A DNA stretch of 32,500 bases from Mesostigma viride (GCA_009746045.1 RPFO01001428.1:2501-35000); one strand, 5' to 3'; shown: positions 9,803-22,003, counted from the first letter of the stretch. Translations and numbers: made by a program. Notes: generated from the letters alone by a model not told the origin.

Positions 9803-10122
9803 GTAATTAATTACTTAATCTACCGTTGACATCTCATTTCGCTATAAGTGCAGTGCATGCGTGACGCAGTCACGTGCATGCTTACACAACCATGGTCCGG
9901 GCCAGTAAAAAGTATTTCATAACATAGTTGAAGAAGCTCAGCACCACTTCCATCGTCTCCGTGGCCACACTACGAATCAATCATTTGACTCGAGCATGCT
10001 AGTTCAGTAACACCAGGATTAGCGTAACTCCATCGTCATGTTTTCATTGTTCGGCCATCTTATCACCAATACTTCATGAGCCAATCGACAAAAAAGAATA
10101 CTTGTCTCGCTGAATGCTCGAA
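9803..10122. other. LINE-tail remnant and 3' flank of the coiled-coil gene
   Basis: AATT-repeat sequence at 9803-9819 continues the tail interrupted by the transposon. At 9858-9880 a near-palindrome (GCATGCGTGAC, GCA, GTCACGTGCATGC) resembles the LINE terminal palindrome. For the minus-strand gene ending at 10123 this is the 3' flank. A minus-strand TGTAA lies near 9884-9888, about 235 bases past the stop; whether it is used is unknown. Confidence 0.5.
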
Positions 10123-12161
10123 CTAGCTTAGCTCCATCTCCACTTTCTCCATCGCCTGCATCGTCGACGCCGCATCCCCCTCCTCATCCACCACTGCTCC
10201 CCCATCATCGCCGCCTCCGTCCTCCCCTGCGCCGATCTCTTGCTGTTCTTCTACTTGCGCCGTCGCTTCGGCCCCCTCCATGCCCCTCTCTGCTTGCTCA
10301 TGCTCAGCCCCTGCCGCCTGCTCCTCCGCGGCCCCAACCCCCCCCAGTCGCTCCCCCTGTCTCACCCCCGGATGCTCCAGTGCCTCCTCCCCCTGGGCAT
10401 GACCCCCCTTTTCCTCCCTCTCTCCCCTCTCCCTTTCCTCCCTGTCCTCCACTCTCTCCTCCACCCCCTTCGCCTCCCCGGCGTCATGGGCTCCTCCCTC
10501 CCTTCCCCCACGCTTTGACGCCTCCCCCGGATGGCTCGCTCCTCCTTGATGTGCCGCACCCCCACTATGATTCGCCCCCACATGGTGCTTGGTGCTAGCA
10601 TCATGGTTCGCCCCCGCACGATGCACCGCTGGGCCCCCATCATGGCCCGGCCCCACCGCCCCGGCCCCAGAATGCGCCGTCCCTGCATCGTGCTTACTCT
10701 CGCGCGCATCGCCATCTGTCCCCGCGTGAGGGACCGCATGGGCACCCCCCCCCTCGCGCGCCAATGACGAAGAGCCACCTGGCGCCGCCGCCTTGCGCTG
10801 CGCCGCCTCCAGCTCCTTCTCCCTGGCTACCAGCTCGGCCTGGTACGTCGCCAGCTGCTCCTCCAGCGCGCGGATCTGTACGTCCTTTGCCTCCAGCGCC
10901 GCCAGCTGCTCCCTCTTCCCGGCCTCCAGCTGCACCGAGGCCGACGCGCTTGCGTCTGTCACCCTCCGCAACAGCACGTTCAGCTGCTCCTCCTTCTCGG
11001 CCAGCTGGACCTTGGACTTGGCGAGCTCCTCGTCGCGCGCGGCGAGTGCACGGCGCGTGGCCTCGGCTTCCTCCTTGAGCGACTTGGTGTCGCGATCAGC
11101 CGCGCGCGTGTCCTCCTCCAGCTCGAACAGCCGCATCTCTTTCTTGGCCATCGCGGACTGCTTCTCGGCCAGCTCCTTGCGTAATTCTGGCGGGCGGGGG
11201 GCGCACGGGGGGGAAGTGCGTGGCAGGACGCGGACGCGGGTGCGGGAGGAGGGGCAGGGACGGACGTGGGACGTGGAGCCGGGGCCACAGGCACGGGTTG
11301 GGGTGGGGGAAATTGACGGGCAAACGCAGGGTTGGGGGCAGGGTTGGGGGCAGCGTGGGGGGCCGGCGCCCATGCGGGTGGGGTGGGGTGGATGACGGTG
11401 GCGGGGGAGAAGGGGGAGAGCGCGCATGGGTGTGCGGGGCAGGCACGGGGAAGAGCGGGCGCACGTGCATCACACAGGGGGGCACATGCATTGCACAGGG
11501 GGGCATACACACACACAATCACACACAATCACAAGTACACATGCAGAGCGCGTGAGTAAACCTGCAGGTGAGACGGCGTGCGAGTGAGGGAGGGGGTGCA
11601 TACAGGGGCATGCCTGTCGTAGCCGTAGTTCGTGCTCTTGGAGCTGCATGCGAGAGCACCCGAAAACTACACATTCCATGTGGCGGGCACAGAGGGAAAT
11701 GTGCCAACCACCTGGCCATCAATCCATCAACGGGAGCACGCCCAAGATCATCGACACATCAACCTGTTTTCGCAGGATGTACCGTATAATCCTGCCACCC
11801 TTCCCCCACCCGCCCCACACGCTGTTCCCTCTCATCCAGCGGCCACGGCCTTGTGCTGGCACAGGACACCGTGATCACGAATGCACCCCAGCCGACACGA
11901 TGCTAACACTCATCCACCCGCCCAGAATCCTGGCCCAACACTGTGTTGTATTCATCACTGTCGTCCGCAACAGCACCCACCCGAAACGATGTTCTCTTTG
12001 ATCTCCAGCGCGCGTTCCTTCTCCTTCAACCCCTCGCGCAGGTCGCCCAGCACCGAGCGCAGCGCCTCCTCCCCCTCGGCCTGCTGCGCCGCCAGACGCT
12101 TGAGCCGGCTGCTGTCCTGGTAGAGCGAGACGAGTGCGTACGAAGCCACGATCAGCAGCAC
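10123..12161 (-). CDS. Membrane-anchored coiled-coil protein, last two exons (partial)
   Basis: Two minus-strand exons are proposed: 12161-11981 (181 nt) and 11186-10123 (1064 nt, with stop). The donor after TCGG is GTGGGT and the acceptor is GCCAG; G plus AA forms Glu, giving NIVSELRKELAEK without a break. Together they encode about 414 residues. The first exon begins VLLIVASYALVSLYQ, a hydrophobic segment that could complete an N-terminal membrane anchor. A long Glu/Lys/Ala/Leu coiled coil follows (about residues 18-185). Next is a Gly/His/Ala-rich part with repeated GAxH-like units, then a very acidic tail. The layout recalls type II membrane or golgin-like proteins, but no family motif was found. 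The start codon and upstream exons were not located. The intron (11187-11980) is GC-rich with short duplications. Confidence 0.7.
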
Positions 12162-13143
12162 CTGCGGGGTTATGGTGTCGGAGGGCCATGGTGTTAAGCA
12201 GTGGTTTCAGAATCGTGTGAATGTCAAAACAAGGGGCACCTTGTCAGGAGGGGAAAGTGTGGGACGGTAGCGCAGGGGCATGATGCCTTGGGGAAGCGAG
12301 ACATAGAAGGGCACAAGGGTAGAGCGAGATGACTGCGTAGGATGCCACGATTAGCAGCACCTGGTGTGTGATAGTGTCGCAGGGCCATGGTGTTCTGGGA
12401 AGGTGAGACATGGAAGGGTGCAAGGGCACAAGGGCACAAGGGCACAAGGGCACAAGGGCACAAGGGCACAAGGGCACAAGGGCACAAGGGCACAAGGGCA
12501 CAAGGGCACAAGGGCACAAGGGCACAAGGGCACAAGGGCACAAGGGCACAAGGGCACAAGGGCACAAGGGCACAAGGGCACAAGGGCACAAGGGCACAAG
12601 GGCACAAGGGCACAAGGGCACAAGGGCACAAGGGCACAAGGGCACAAGGGCACAAGGGCACAAGGGCACAAGGGCACAAGGGCACAAGGGCACAAGGGCA
12701 CAAGGGCACAAGGGCACAAGGGCACAAGGGCACAAGGGCACAAGGGCACAAGGGCACAAGGGCACAAGGGCACAAGGGCACAAGGGCACAAGGGCACAAG
12801 GGCACAAGGGCACAAGGGCACAAGGGCACAAGGGCACAAGGGCACAAGGGCACAAGGGCACAAGGGCACAAGGGCACAAGGGCACAAGGGCACAAGGGCA
12901 CAAGGGCACAAGGGCACAAGGGCACAAGGGATTAGCGCGTAGGAGGTGGCGAGGAGCAGCACCTGCGGGCTGGGGTAAGGGTGCGATGATGTTGCAGGGG
13001 CATGGCATTGCAGGCGGATGGTATCGCGGGGCCGTGGTTTCGGAGGAGCATAAGCTCGAGGGGAAATCAGACGCATGCAGAGAAGGGCGACACGGGAGCG
13101 CAACAGGCAACATCAGAGCGTAAGAGCCGATCATCATCAGCAC
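12162..13143 (-). repeat. Tandem copies of an intron-exon junction
   Basis: The beginning of the coiled-coil gene's exon and its upstream intron edge recur at boundaries 12161, 12360, 12962 and 13143. On the minus strand the four junctions read VLLIVASYALVSLYQ, VLLIVASYAVISLYP, VLLLATSYALIPCAL and VLMMIGSYALMLPVA. Each is preceded by an AG acceptor (the fourth shifted by one base). Flanking intron text such as GGGCCATGGTGTT and GGTTTC(A/G)GA also recurs. Spacing is about 200, 600 and 180 bp; the long one contains the 8-bp array. Only the copy at 12161 continues into the coiled-coil exon. Confidence 0.8.
12421..12930. repeat. Perfect 8-bp minisatellite (AAGGGCAC)n, about 64 units
   Basis: About 510 bp of the unit CAAGGGCA repeat with no variant visible by eye. 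Because 8 is not a multiple of 3, each strand encodes an 8-residue repeat (GTRAQGHK on plus, PCALVPLC on minus), and all six frames stay open. The long ORFs here are therefore not genes. The single seed GAAGGGCACAAGGG is still visible in the sister repeat at about 12306-12319. Confidence 0.97.
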
Positions 13144-15842
13144 TGGTATGTGTTGGAGGGACGTGGGGTGGGATGGATGTCTATCGAGCCTCTAGCTATA
13201 GCTGTAGCGTCTCTCTAAGTATAGCCTCTCTAGTAGTAGAGGTGGGGGAGAGTGGCAAGGCTTTGCAGGGGCCGGGTGTTGGGGATGTGCGGCACCAATA
13301 TAGTGGCGTTGGGGACGTGCCGCGAGCAGCATACATAGAGCAACGATCGGCCGCGCCTGTGGGACAGTTTCGGGGATGACAATGGGATGGTCTAGCAAGA
13401 GAGTAGGGAATAGGGTGGTTGTGAATAGAAGCGTTATCTGTCTCGGTTATCTGGCATCCTTTAGGCTATACTGGTAGCCAGGTACGTTTAACCCGCCCGC
13501 AACCTGGCATGCCTCCTTGGTTGTACTATACGGGCTCCAAGGATGGCAAGCGGATCGCGCGCCACTGCCATCCCCTTGACGAACAGGTGGGACAATTGGG
13601 AGGGAGCGTCCCGCCATCAAATCCCCACCCCCACACAGTGCCATCGACCCAGCTATACATGCTGGCAGAGGTCACCAACCTAGTCCCACTGTGTCAAGAA
13701 CGTGGGTGCTGCCAGCCTTTAGGTAACAACGGCAAGGCGTGTACAGCCCCCAAGGGTGAGAAACGGACCCCACCGGTATGTATGGCACAAGTCGGAACGG
13801 TGCTACACCTCAAAAGGGTGCTATACAGCGGGTGGGAGACTCTTAGAAAAAACTCTGCTAACTGGCTATACTGAACAAGTACAACATGCTAAAGGCTGTA
13901 CTCTTGTGTACAGTAAAAGAGCATGCTGATGCACACACACGCCGTACATGCACGGATTCATTATCCGCCACCATGCCAGCCATTCATTATCGTCATGTGG
14001 AGGGGGAGCAATGCCGCCATGTGCAACGGCAGGGGGAATATGGCGAGCACGGGGACCTGGGTATAAAGAATGGAAGACCATGCGCACGCCGTTAGATTTT
14101 TACCATCCAAAACCTCGGTTTAAATACTTTCATACATCCACACAACATTGCAAACATTTGATAGGAGATTTTCATGTGTGCCCAGGACCCTCTTACATCA
14201 CGCTTTCTTCCCCTGTCAGTTTCTCCAATGTCTGACCGGCCCACGTGGCTGGCTGCTGACACACTCCACCATGCGTCCGTCAAGAAATAGCCCATACACT
14301 GGCATGTGGGCTAACCACCTGCCCACACACAACACCTGCCCACAAAGCACACACAACACCGACACGCCCCATACAATGACACGTGGGCTAACCACCTGCT
14401 CACATCCTCTCGCAACCCTCGGTGGCAGCTACAACCTGTACCCCAGCCAGGAACGCTGGGAGGACAGGAGGAGGTTCGCCCACAGGGCGCGTGCCCAGAC
14501 AGAGGGGACGAGCTCATTTGGGGCCCTCCAGAGGGGTTATGGGCTGAAAAAAAGGGGCGGACCTCGTGCTACGACGCCGGTATGAGTTTTGTTTCAGTTA
14601 TATTGACAAGCGAGCGGCAACAACGTGCGTGGTCAAATGCGCGTAGCCATATTGTGCGTAGCTGTATGGTGTGCACGGCTAATGAAATGCGCAGCTCGGT
14701 GTGCCTATGCTACGGGTCTGAACGATTCCATGCATGAGCCGGTTGCCGCTTCAACATGACGCGAGGGCTGGGACGTTATTCATCTTTGTGCATAACACTT
14801 ACCGACATGATGCCGGAGCATGTGCACAAAACGCGCGTGAAGGGCCTCCGGCGGCGCTTGGTCTTGCCCGCGTCGTAATTTCCCCAACGAGGAAGCTCGC
14901 TGTCGCCGTAGGAGGACATGATGTCAGCACTATTTATACTAAATTTATTTATTATATGTGAATACTAGGAAGTTGTTCAACACCGGCCCTGCAGGTTTCT
15001 CAGACGGGCCATGTACGTCCCACGGGTCGTCTCACCGAAGTGCGCTGAAGAGTTCCCTATAAAGCTGGCAATAAATGCGCTTTTGCCATCACGTGTCCCT
15101 TTTAAATGCCGCACTCGACCAGCACTCGCTTTACTCGAACCCAACCATCACTCTGAATTATTCTTCATGCCAGATTTCCCATTGCCGGTACGAGCATGCG
15201 CATGTCACCATTGAACAGTACCCATGAAGCTACTACTATTTTGCTGGTCGCATCAACTGCAGATCGTGAAAAGGCTCCACTTGTGAGATAATTACAGCCC
15301 CGGCGACAACCCCATCACGCGGTGAGGCTGATGAGTGCGCGTGACCTCGACAGTGACAAGCCCGTGCGAGCGCGAGGAGTTTCTTCTGCCACTTGCCAGC
15401 CAGGCAGCCGGTGAGCCGGGTCACCGGCCAGCGTTTGGCAGACACCAGCCTCTTGGCTGCATGAACCTTCACCGCGTCCGGTTGCAGAGCGGGGCGCTTG
15501 CGGGAGCAGGGCGCGGACGCCTCGCGGCCGTGGCCAGCGCCCACTGACAACTACAGTAGTGCCATCTTGGCCAATGCGCAGTGGCCAGCTGGCTTGCGGG
15601 AACGTTCGGTCCTTCGGTCCTTCGGTCCTTGCCTCCTCGGTCCGTGCCTTTCCAAGGAACGTGACACACTGATAAGGACAGGGTTCTCACCGTGCACGAA
15701 ATCTAACCTGCCACCCACGAAAGCCATCGCTGTTATTTGATGCTCAGGAAGGAGTAGTGTGCTTCTAGTGTGCTGCACGTGGGGTTGGCGCCAGGTTATG
15801 GTAGTTTCTATTGCCGCATGAGCTGCCATTTGTGAGAGAGCC
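13144..15842. other. Intergenic region between head-to-head genes
   Basis: No gene could be supported. Open frames of 105-145 codons (for example 13509-13874 plus, 14148-14585 plus, 15236-15550 minus) have no recognisable motif or splice context. A duplicated phrase GTGGGCTAACCACCTGC lies at about 14306-14322 and 14383-14399. (CGGTCCTT)x3 lies at 15607-15630. Upstream exons of the coiled-coil gene and promoters of both genes should lie here but I cannot place them. An in-frame TGA at 15819-15821 closes the frame upstream of the next gene's ATG. Confidence 0.5.
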
Positions 15843-18800
15843 ATGGGATCTGAAACAAAGCCGGCGGTACCGTTCTCCGTACAGGGCGTGGTTCGGTGGA
15901 TTAAAACCCGGCCGAAGAAGCAAAAAAGCGCTTTAGGTGCATTCGCTGTGTTTCTTTCACTCTTATTCTTGTATCTGGTCGTCGAAGATCATGACACGCT
16001 GTTTATTACAGCCGAATTCATCCACTGGGTGGGCCTGTTGGTGCTCATCTACAAACTGCTGAAGAGGAAGACGTGTGTAGGTACGTGGCCGTCGAAAATG
16101 GAGTCCGTGATGGTACAGAGCAACCATGTAAACTCTGAAAGCTGTTGTAGCGAGAAACTGTGATAGTCAAATAAAAGTATCCCGCCAAATAATGTTTAGC
16201 TGGCATCTAGTTTATGTGGCCTCATCATTCGCGTTATCCGGACGATGTGTAAGCTGAGCATTGGCTTTGGCAGGGAAAAGTCCCCCCCCCCCTTCCCATG
16301 AAGGCACTCAGCAAGACGGTGAAGCGTTGCTGCATATCCCGTCACTGCACATGACGCCGCCTTGACATGACTCCGTTTCTGTTTCTACATGGCACTACCA
16401 TCTTGGGTCTATTTTTTCTTCATGCTAACCACTTTTGGTTACGGAACTAGTCAAGCACGTTACAGGCTTAGTTTTTCAAGAAATCGGATAACAGGTGGAG
16501 TCTGAGATATTTAGTACGTCGTATCGTCAATGATGCAGGTTGATGGTATGGGCCATGAGGTATCCTTCCCCACCTGCCACTCCTCCGAGTGGTTGCCGTG
16601 TGAAGCCATCCTTGCAGTCGTGGCACGCTGTCCCTCTTTACTCCCAGCATGTCCCGGGCGCCTCCTTGACCCCACCCCACCCCACCCCACCCCACCCCAC
16701 CCCACCCCACCCCACCCCACCCCACCCCACCCCACCCCACCCCACCCCACCCCACCCCACCCCACCCCACCCCACCCCACCCCACCCCACCCCACCCCAC
16801 CCCACCCCACCCCACCCCACCCACCCCACCCCACCCCACCCCACCCCACCCCACCCCACCCCACCCCACCCCACCCCACCCCACCCCACCCCACCCCACC
16901 CACCCCACCCCACCCCACCCCACCCCACCCCACCCCTACCCCACCCCACCTACCCACCCACCCCACCCCCACCCCACCCCGGCCAGTTCACTACCACCAC
17001 CAGCAACAATCAAAGCAGGAACCCACCATTGCCATGCTTTCCTCTTTCGTCTTTCCTCTTCCCCATTCTTCTCCCTCCCTGCCTGGACACACATGCTTGC
17101 CTCGGTCATCCCTTCCTCCCTACCCCATCACATCAAATATATTGAGTACAGGATGTTGATAGTACCGTGCCGCCCCCCTTCCGCCTTTTACTGGTAACGC
17201 TCTCCTTTTGCCTCCCTTCTAGCACAGGCCCATATGCACACAAATGTGCACACACACATACGCACATGCACACGCGCGCATACGTGCACACGCAAACAAG
17301 CGAACCTGCCTCTGCCAATATGCGTGCCTCCGCTGGGCAGCCAAGTGCCAGCTGGCAATACTTGGGGCTGCGTTGCGAAGCCGTACCGACAGACACTATT
17401 TCGCGCCCGGTTGCCTGCCAACCATTCTATATACTCCTTTGGCCATTGCATCCTTCTCCCCACCAGCACCCAGGCCTCTTGGCCAATCCCAGCCGGCAAG
17501 GCTGACCTGCCCTCTTTTTGCCTTTCCCTGTTGGCCTCCCTTCCTGCCTTAATTCTCCCTCTACCACCGCCGCCACCTCCACCACACCCAGGCCTGCCGG
17601 CTAAGTCCCACTTGACCATATTGACCTGTGCTACGCCCCCCCGTGCCTGCCACCCTATAATTGTTTGCCACCCTTTCTCCCTTTCCTCACCTTCTGTCGG
17701 CCACGTCGCAGCTGGCAATGTTCAGCACATGCTTACCCTCCCAACCTGCCACCTTTCTATCCTCCCTTTCTGTCCTCCCTTTTTGTCCTACTTTTTTGTC
17801 CTACTTTTTTGTCCTCCCTTTCTCTCCCCCGGCCCCGCATCGGATGGGCTGACCTCATCCATCGTCTCCTCGCAGGCCTGTCGGCCAAGTCGCAGCTGGC
17901 CACCGCGGCCTTCCTCTCCGTGCGCCTCTACTGCTCCTTCTGGATGGAGTACGACACGCACACGCTGCTCGACTTCTGTACGCTCGTCTGCACCGGGTTC
18001 GTGCTCTTCTGCATGTTCTCCAAGCTGCGGTCCACGTACCAAGAGGAGCTGGACTCGGTCAAGATTCGATATGTGGTACGCTGGAGGGCGGTCACTGTAA
18101 TGGGTACTCTGGTCACTGTAGAGTGTCGCGGGTTGTCGCTGTAGGGTGTTGGGTGACCATGGCTGAGGACCACCGGGTTGTGGTGCTGGGACTTGGAAGG
18201 ACACAGTCAAGGTCGCATGCATGGTCAGTGGGACGGGGGCGGCGGTGACATTGGTTTGTGAGGTGCTGGAAGTAAGGATGCTACAAGACTCTGGGTGCGC
18301 TTATAATTAAGGGTGTTCAGTATCGCTCTATCGCTATACTCGGTATATTGCGCCCATGGTCTGTATTCTCCCGATTTCTGGCCTGCGCAGGTTGTCTCCA
18401 TGGTATCATGGTCACTATAGTATATAGTAATGCCGTGCCTGCGCTGGTTGTCTCCATGGGGGATCGCGCTGCTATCGATATTTGCCACAATGCTTCATGC
18501 ACGGAAATGGCTACCATGGGTTATTGTGGGGAGCTGGAAGATATGACGTATCGTGACATGTGTGTGTTCGTGGGCGGCAGTGGCCTGGTAACAGATGAGC
18601 GACTCTTCCAGATGAGCAGGTTCTTCTTTATACATGCTAGCAGATGTGGCAGTGGGCTGCTGGGTAACAATGTTTCTCATTGTTTGGCTCCCCTTGCATG
18701 TGCCCGGTTCATTGCTGCCCCCCTTTGCCCCACTGGCATCCTCCCACTGCTCCCCGCGCCACCCAACCACTCCCCAACACAGCTGGTTCCGTGCGCGCTT

Positions 18801-21172
18801 CTGGCGCTCGTCATCCACCCGACCACGCCGCACAGCATCGTTGACCGGGTGCGTGCGGGTTGCGGCGACTTGAGGAGCCTCTCTTTTGTGTCCATTTCTG
18901 AGGGTGTAGGTACCCTTGGTGGCAGCCCACCACTGGACTGTCGCTGGAGATGTCCTCGCTTGCGTTGCAGGGTGCTGCTCGACTCAGTGTGTTCGAATGG
19001 CGCTCCGCTTCTCGCGCTCGTCCCCTAGTGTCATGTGTCATGGTTGTGGCCTGCTGTGGATGGCGGCAGGGTTAGCTTCTCTCTGCCAGCCCCCAGATCC
19101 CCCCCTCCCACATGCTTCGTTCCGGTTGGCAGACGTGTGGCTGCGTGGGAAGGAGGATGGGGCATTCATGGACAGGATGCGTGTTCTAGTACTGCCGTGC
19201 GGGCTGTCTCGTTTGTTGCTGGTCAAGTCTGTGGGCATGTGCCCTGTTGCTTGAGGGATTATTATTGAATTTGATTAAGTGTTGCTGGATATTGTTTTTA
19301 GGAGTTTGTCTTCTGATGCGGATGCTGAGACCGCACCAAAACCGTTTGCGATTATAGAATAGAGCAGTGAATAAAATTAGTTATAACACATTGTAATGGT
19401 ATGGTTTCATGGGTGGGCCACTCACCGGTGTCACTGTCCACACGTGAGTGTCATCGCGGTAAAGCGCCCCCCTAGCGCGGCGCTGCCTCAAGCAAAGTTA
19501 AGGCAGCAATGCCGAAACTTGAATCATTGGCGGCTCCTTGCGCAGCTTTGTGGCTAGGATCGATAGATGAACATTGAGTTTCCTTAATTCCCCGTTGGGT
19601 TAACTGAAGTCTGTGATGTAATGGGCACCTGCATTGGCATGCATCTGCGCAGATCCTGTGGGCGTTCTGCGTATACCTGGAGGCGGTGTCCGTCCTGCCA
19701 CAGCTACAGATGATCCAGAACACCAAGGTGCGTTGATGGGTGGCGGTGTCACTATTTCTTATCCTACTAATAATGTCATGATCCAGAGCACCAAGGTGCG
19801 TTGATGGGTGGTGGTGTCACTATTTTGTATCCTACTAATAATGTCATGATCCAGAACACCAAGGTGCGTTGATGGGTGGTGGTGTCACAATTTTTTTATC
19901 CTACTAATAATGTCATGATCCAGAGCACCAAGGTGCGTTGATGGGTGGCGGTTGTGTTGCATAGTGGCATGCGTGTGTAAGTGTTGCTAAAGGGGATTGT
20001 GTAAAGAGAGATGACGACGGAGATTATGATTGTGCGTGTGTATGGCAGGTAGCTTACAGCCAGTTGCGGACTATTTTACTCAGTTACTGGGTAGACAAGT
20101 CAGTACTCTTATACTGCTCCATACTACTCTATTGCAGTATGCAGTTTCCCGTCTCCCATCCGCCCTGCTGCTGGCAGTCTCGGCCACCGCTCCTCCCTGC
20201 TTGGACTTGATACTCATTGCCATCCTGCGTGGCCAAAAGCACTGTTCGTGGCCCATTGTAAACCCGGCCCAGGTGTCTTCAGTCCATTTTGACGGCGACA
20301 TATCCTCACATGAGTTTCATCACAGCAAGGCCCAACCATGTTTGGCGCCTGGTCCCGGGGCGCAGGATGGCAGTGCCTAGGCGTCATCTGCATCGCTGGA
20401 TGCCAGGTGGCCCCTGGCCTCTGCATTCGCGGCAGGCTGACCCAGATGCATCCATTCTTGACCCGATGGGACGGCCAAGTTTGTTGATGTGCGTTCACGT
20501 ATCTCGCTTTATGAGGGATGCGTTATGTCTGCTTGAACATGCGCCGACCGTCTATCAAAGTATGCACCATGTCTAAATGGGTGTCCACATCATCATGGGC
20601 GCGCCGCATGGCCGTGTGACATGCCTTCCATCCCAACGTGGGATGCCTGGGGCCGCATGCACAAGGCAGCACTCTGTTCTCTAATAGTAGCGGCTGCATC
20701 CCGTCACCTCACTGTGCCAATGTTGCTTGACCCTCATGATCCTCACCCTCTCACGGCCCCCTTCACATCCCTCATGCCCGTCCCTCCTTCAACCCTCCCC
20801 CCGCCCCCCCCCCCCCAGGTGGTGGAACCCTACACGGCGCACTACGTCTTCTCACTGGGTGTCGCCCGCTTCCTCTCCTGCGCGCACTGGCTGCTGCAGG
20901 TGGGTGTTCCTTAAAGGTAGCACAAACTGAGGATGCCAGCTAGCCAGTTAGCTGCTTCTGCATGTGCAAATAGGTGGCGTGGGCATGCGGGATGTCGTGA
21001 ATGCGTTGAATAAGATGCGTCGTCAGAAATTGGAATCGTTTTTGCATTTGCTTGGTCCACAAGGCCGCTACTGACTTATGTGCATGCCCCCCTGACCCCC
21101 CCGCTCTATTTACTCCTCTTGCTCCCTCGCCCCTACTGCCTCAACAGCCATTCATGCCATCCTGCATTTGCT

Positions 21173-21203
<31 letters not shown>

Positions 21204-21972
21204 TTTGCCAGGTGGTGGACCCCCACAGCAATCTCCTGGCCATGCTGGGCAGCGGCGCGTGGCCTGTCGTGGTTCTCGTCTCTGAGATTGTGCAGACATT
21301 TATTCTGGCTGACTTCTGCTACTACTATGTCAAGAGGTGGGTGGCCATTAGTGGGTGGTGGTCTATCACGATGTGCAGACGTTTGCCATCGTGGCTGAGA
21401 ACATTTTCTGAAGATTTTTTTGTGTTTGACTCAAATCTTGCCCGGATTGTGCATTTTACAAGGAAACTTGGTCCAGGGTTTGCTCGTTTTTCGAGGTACC
21501 TTCCCCTGCCCCTCCTGCACATGTGTACATATAATATGTAACGCACCCTAAGCGGACCCTGGACTTCTGACTTTCGGACCGAAATGAATCACTTGAAGAG
21601 CGCTTTTTGAGGGGTCCATCGAAAAGACTTCTTCAAATGTGTGCTCACCCATCTGGTCTCCATGTTTTAATGCGCTTGTGTTTGCACCTGTGACGTTGGT
21701 GGCTAACTTGTGGCATGCACTAGCTCAAGCGTAGTCTCTGTGGCATTCCTTCCATAAAAGGAGGAGAGTTTGCAGGGGCGGGAGTGTAGTTGCAAGTAAG
21801 TAGTCAGTACTTGCATGTCATGCACATAGGCATGCCACGAAGTACTACGCTAATCTGATTAGAAAAATAATTACACTAAAGTTAAACAAACAGACAAATA
21901 TCGTCTGCATCATGCCCCAACCGGACTGTACTAGATGGGGATATAATCCTCAGTAGTTGCCCGGCCCTTGGT

Positions 21973-22003
<31 letters not shown>

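Noticed and set aside
10793-11395. 200-codon plus ORF (Ser/Ala-rich)
   Set aside because: It is the antisense shadow of the coiled-coil exon.
12224-13143. Minus-strand ORFs of 233-299 codons and plus-strand ORFs of up to 237 codons
   Set aside because: They are created by the 8-bp array, which is open in every frame.
14148-14585. 145-codon plus ORF as a gene
   Set aside because: It has repeated Thr/His/Pro phrases and no motif or splice context, and overlaps other frames of equal quality.
16668-16980. Telomeric repeat
   Set aside because: The unit is TGGGG rather than a known telomere repeat such as TTTAGGG or TTTTAGGG, and it is intronic.
16468-17159. Long Pro/Thr/His and Gly/Trp ORFs
   Set aside because: They are translations of the (CCCCA)n array inside an intron.
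17234-18100. 288-codon plus ORF in the ERD2-like gene
   Set aside because: It is in the wrong frame; it is a shadow over intron 1 and exon 2. The real exon is 17876-18075 in another frame.
18354-18404. 7-bp target duplication CCATGGT around the short element end
   Set aside because: CCATGGT also occurs at the same place inside longer copies (reverse complement near 24786 and 28455), so it may belong to the element.
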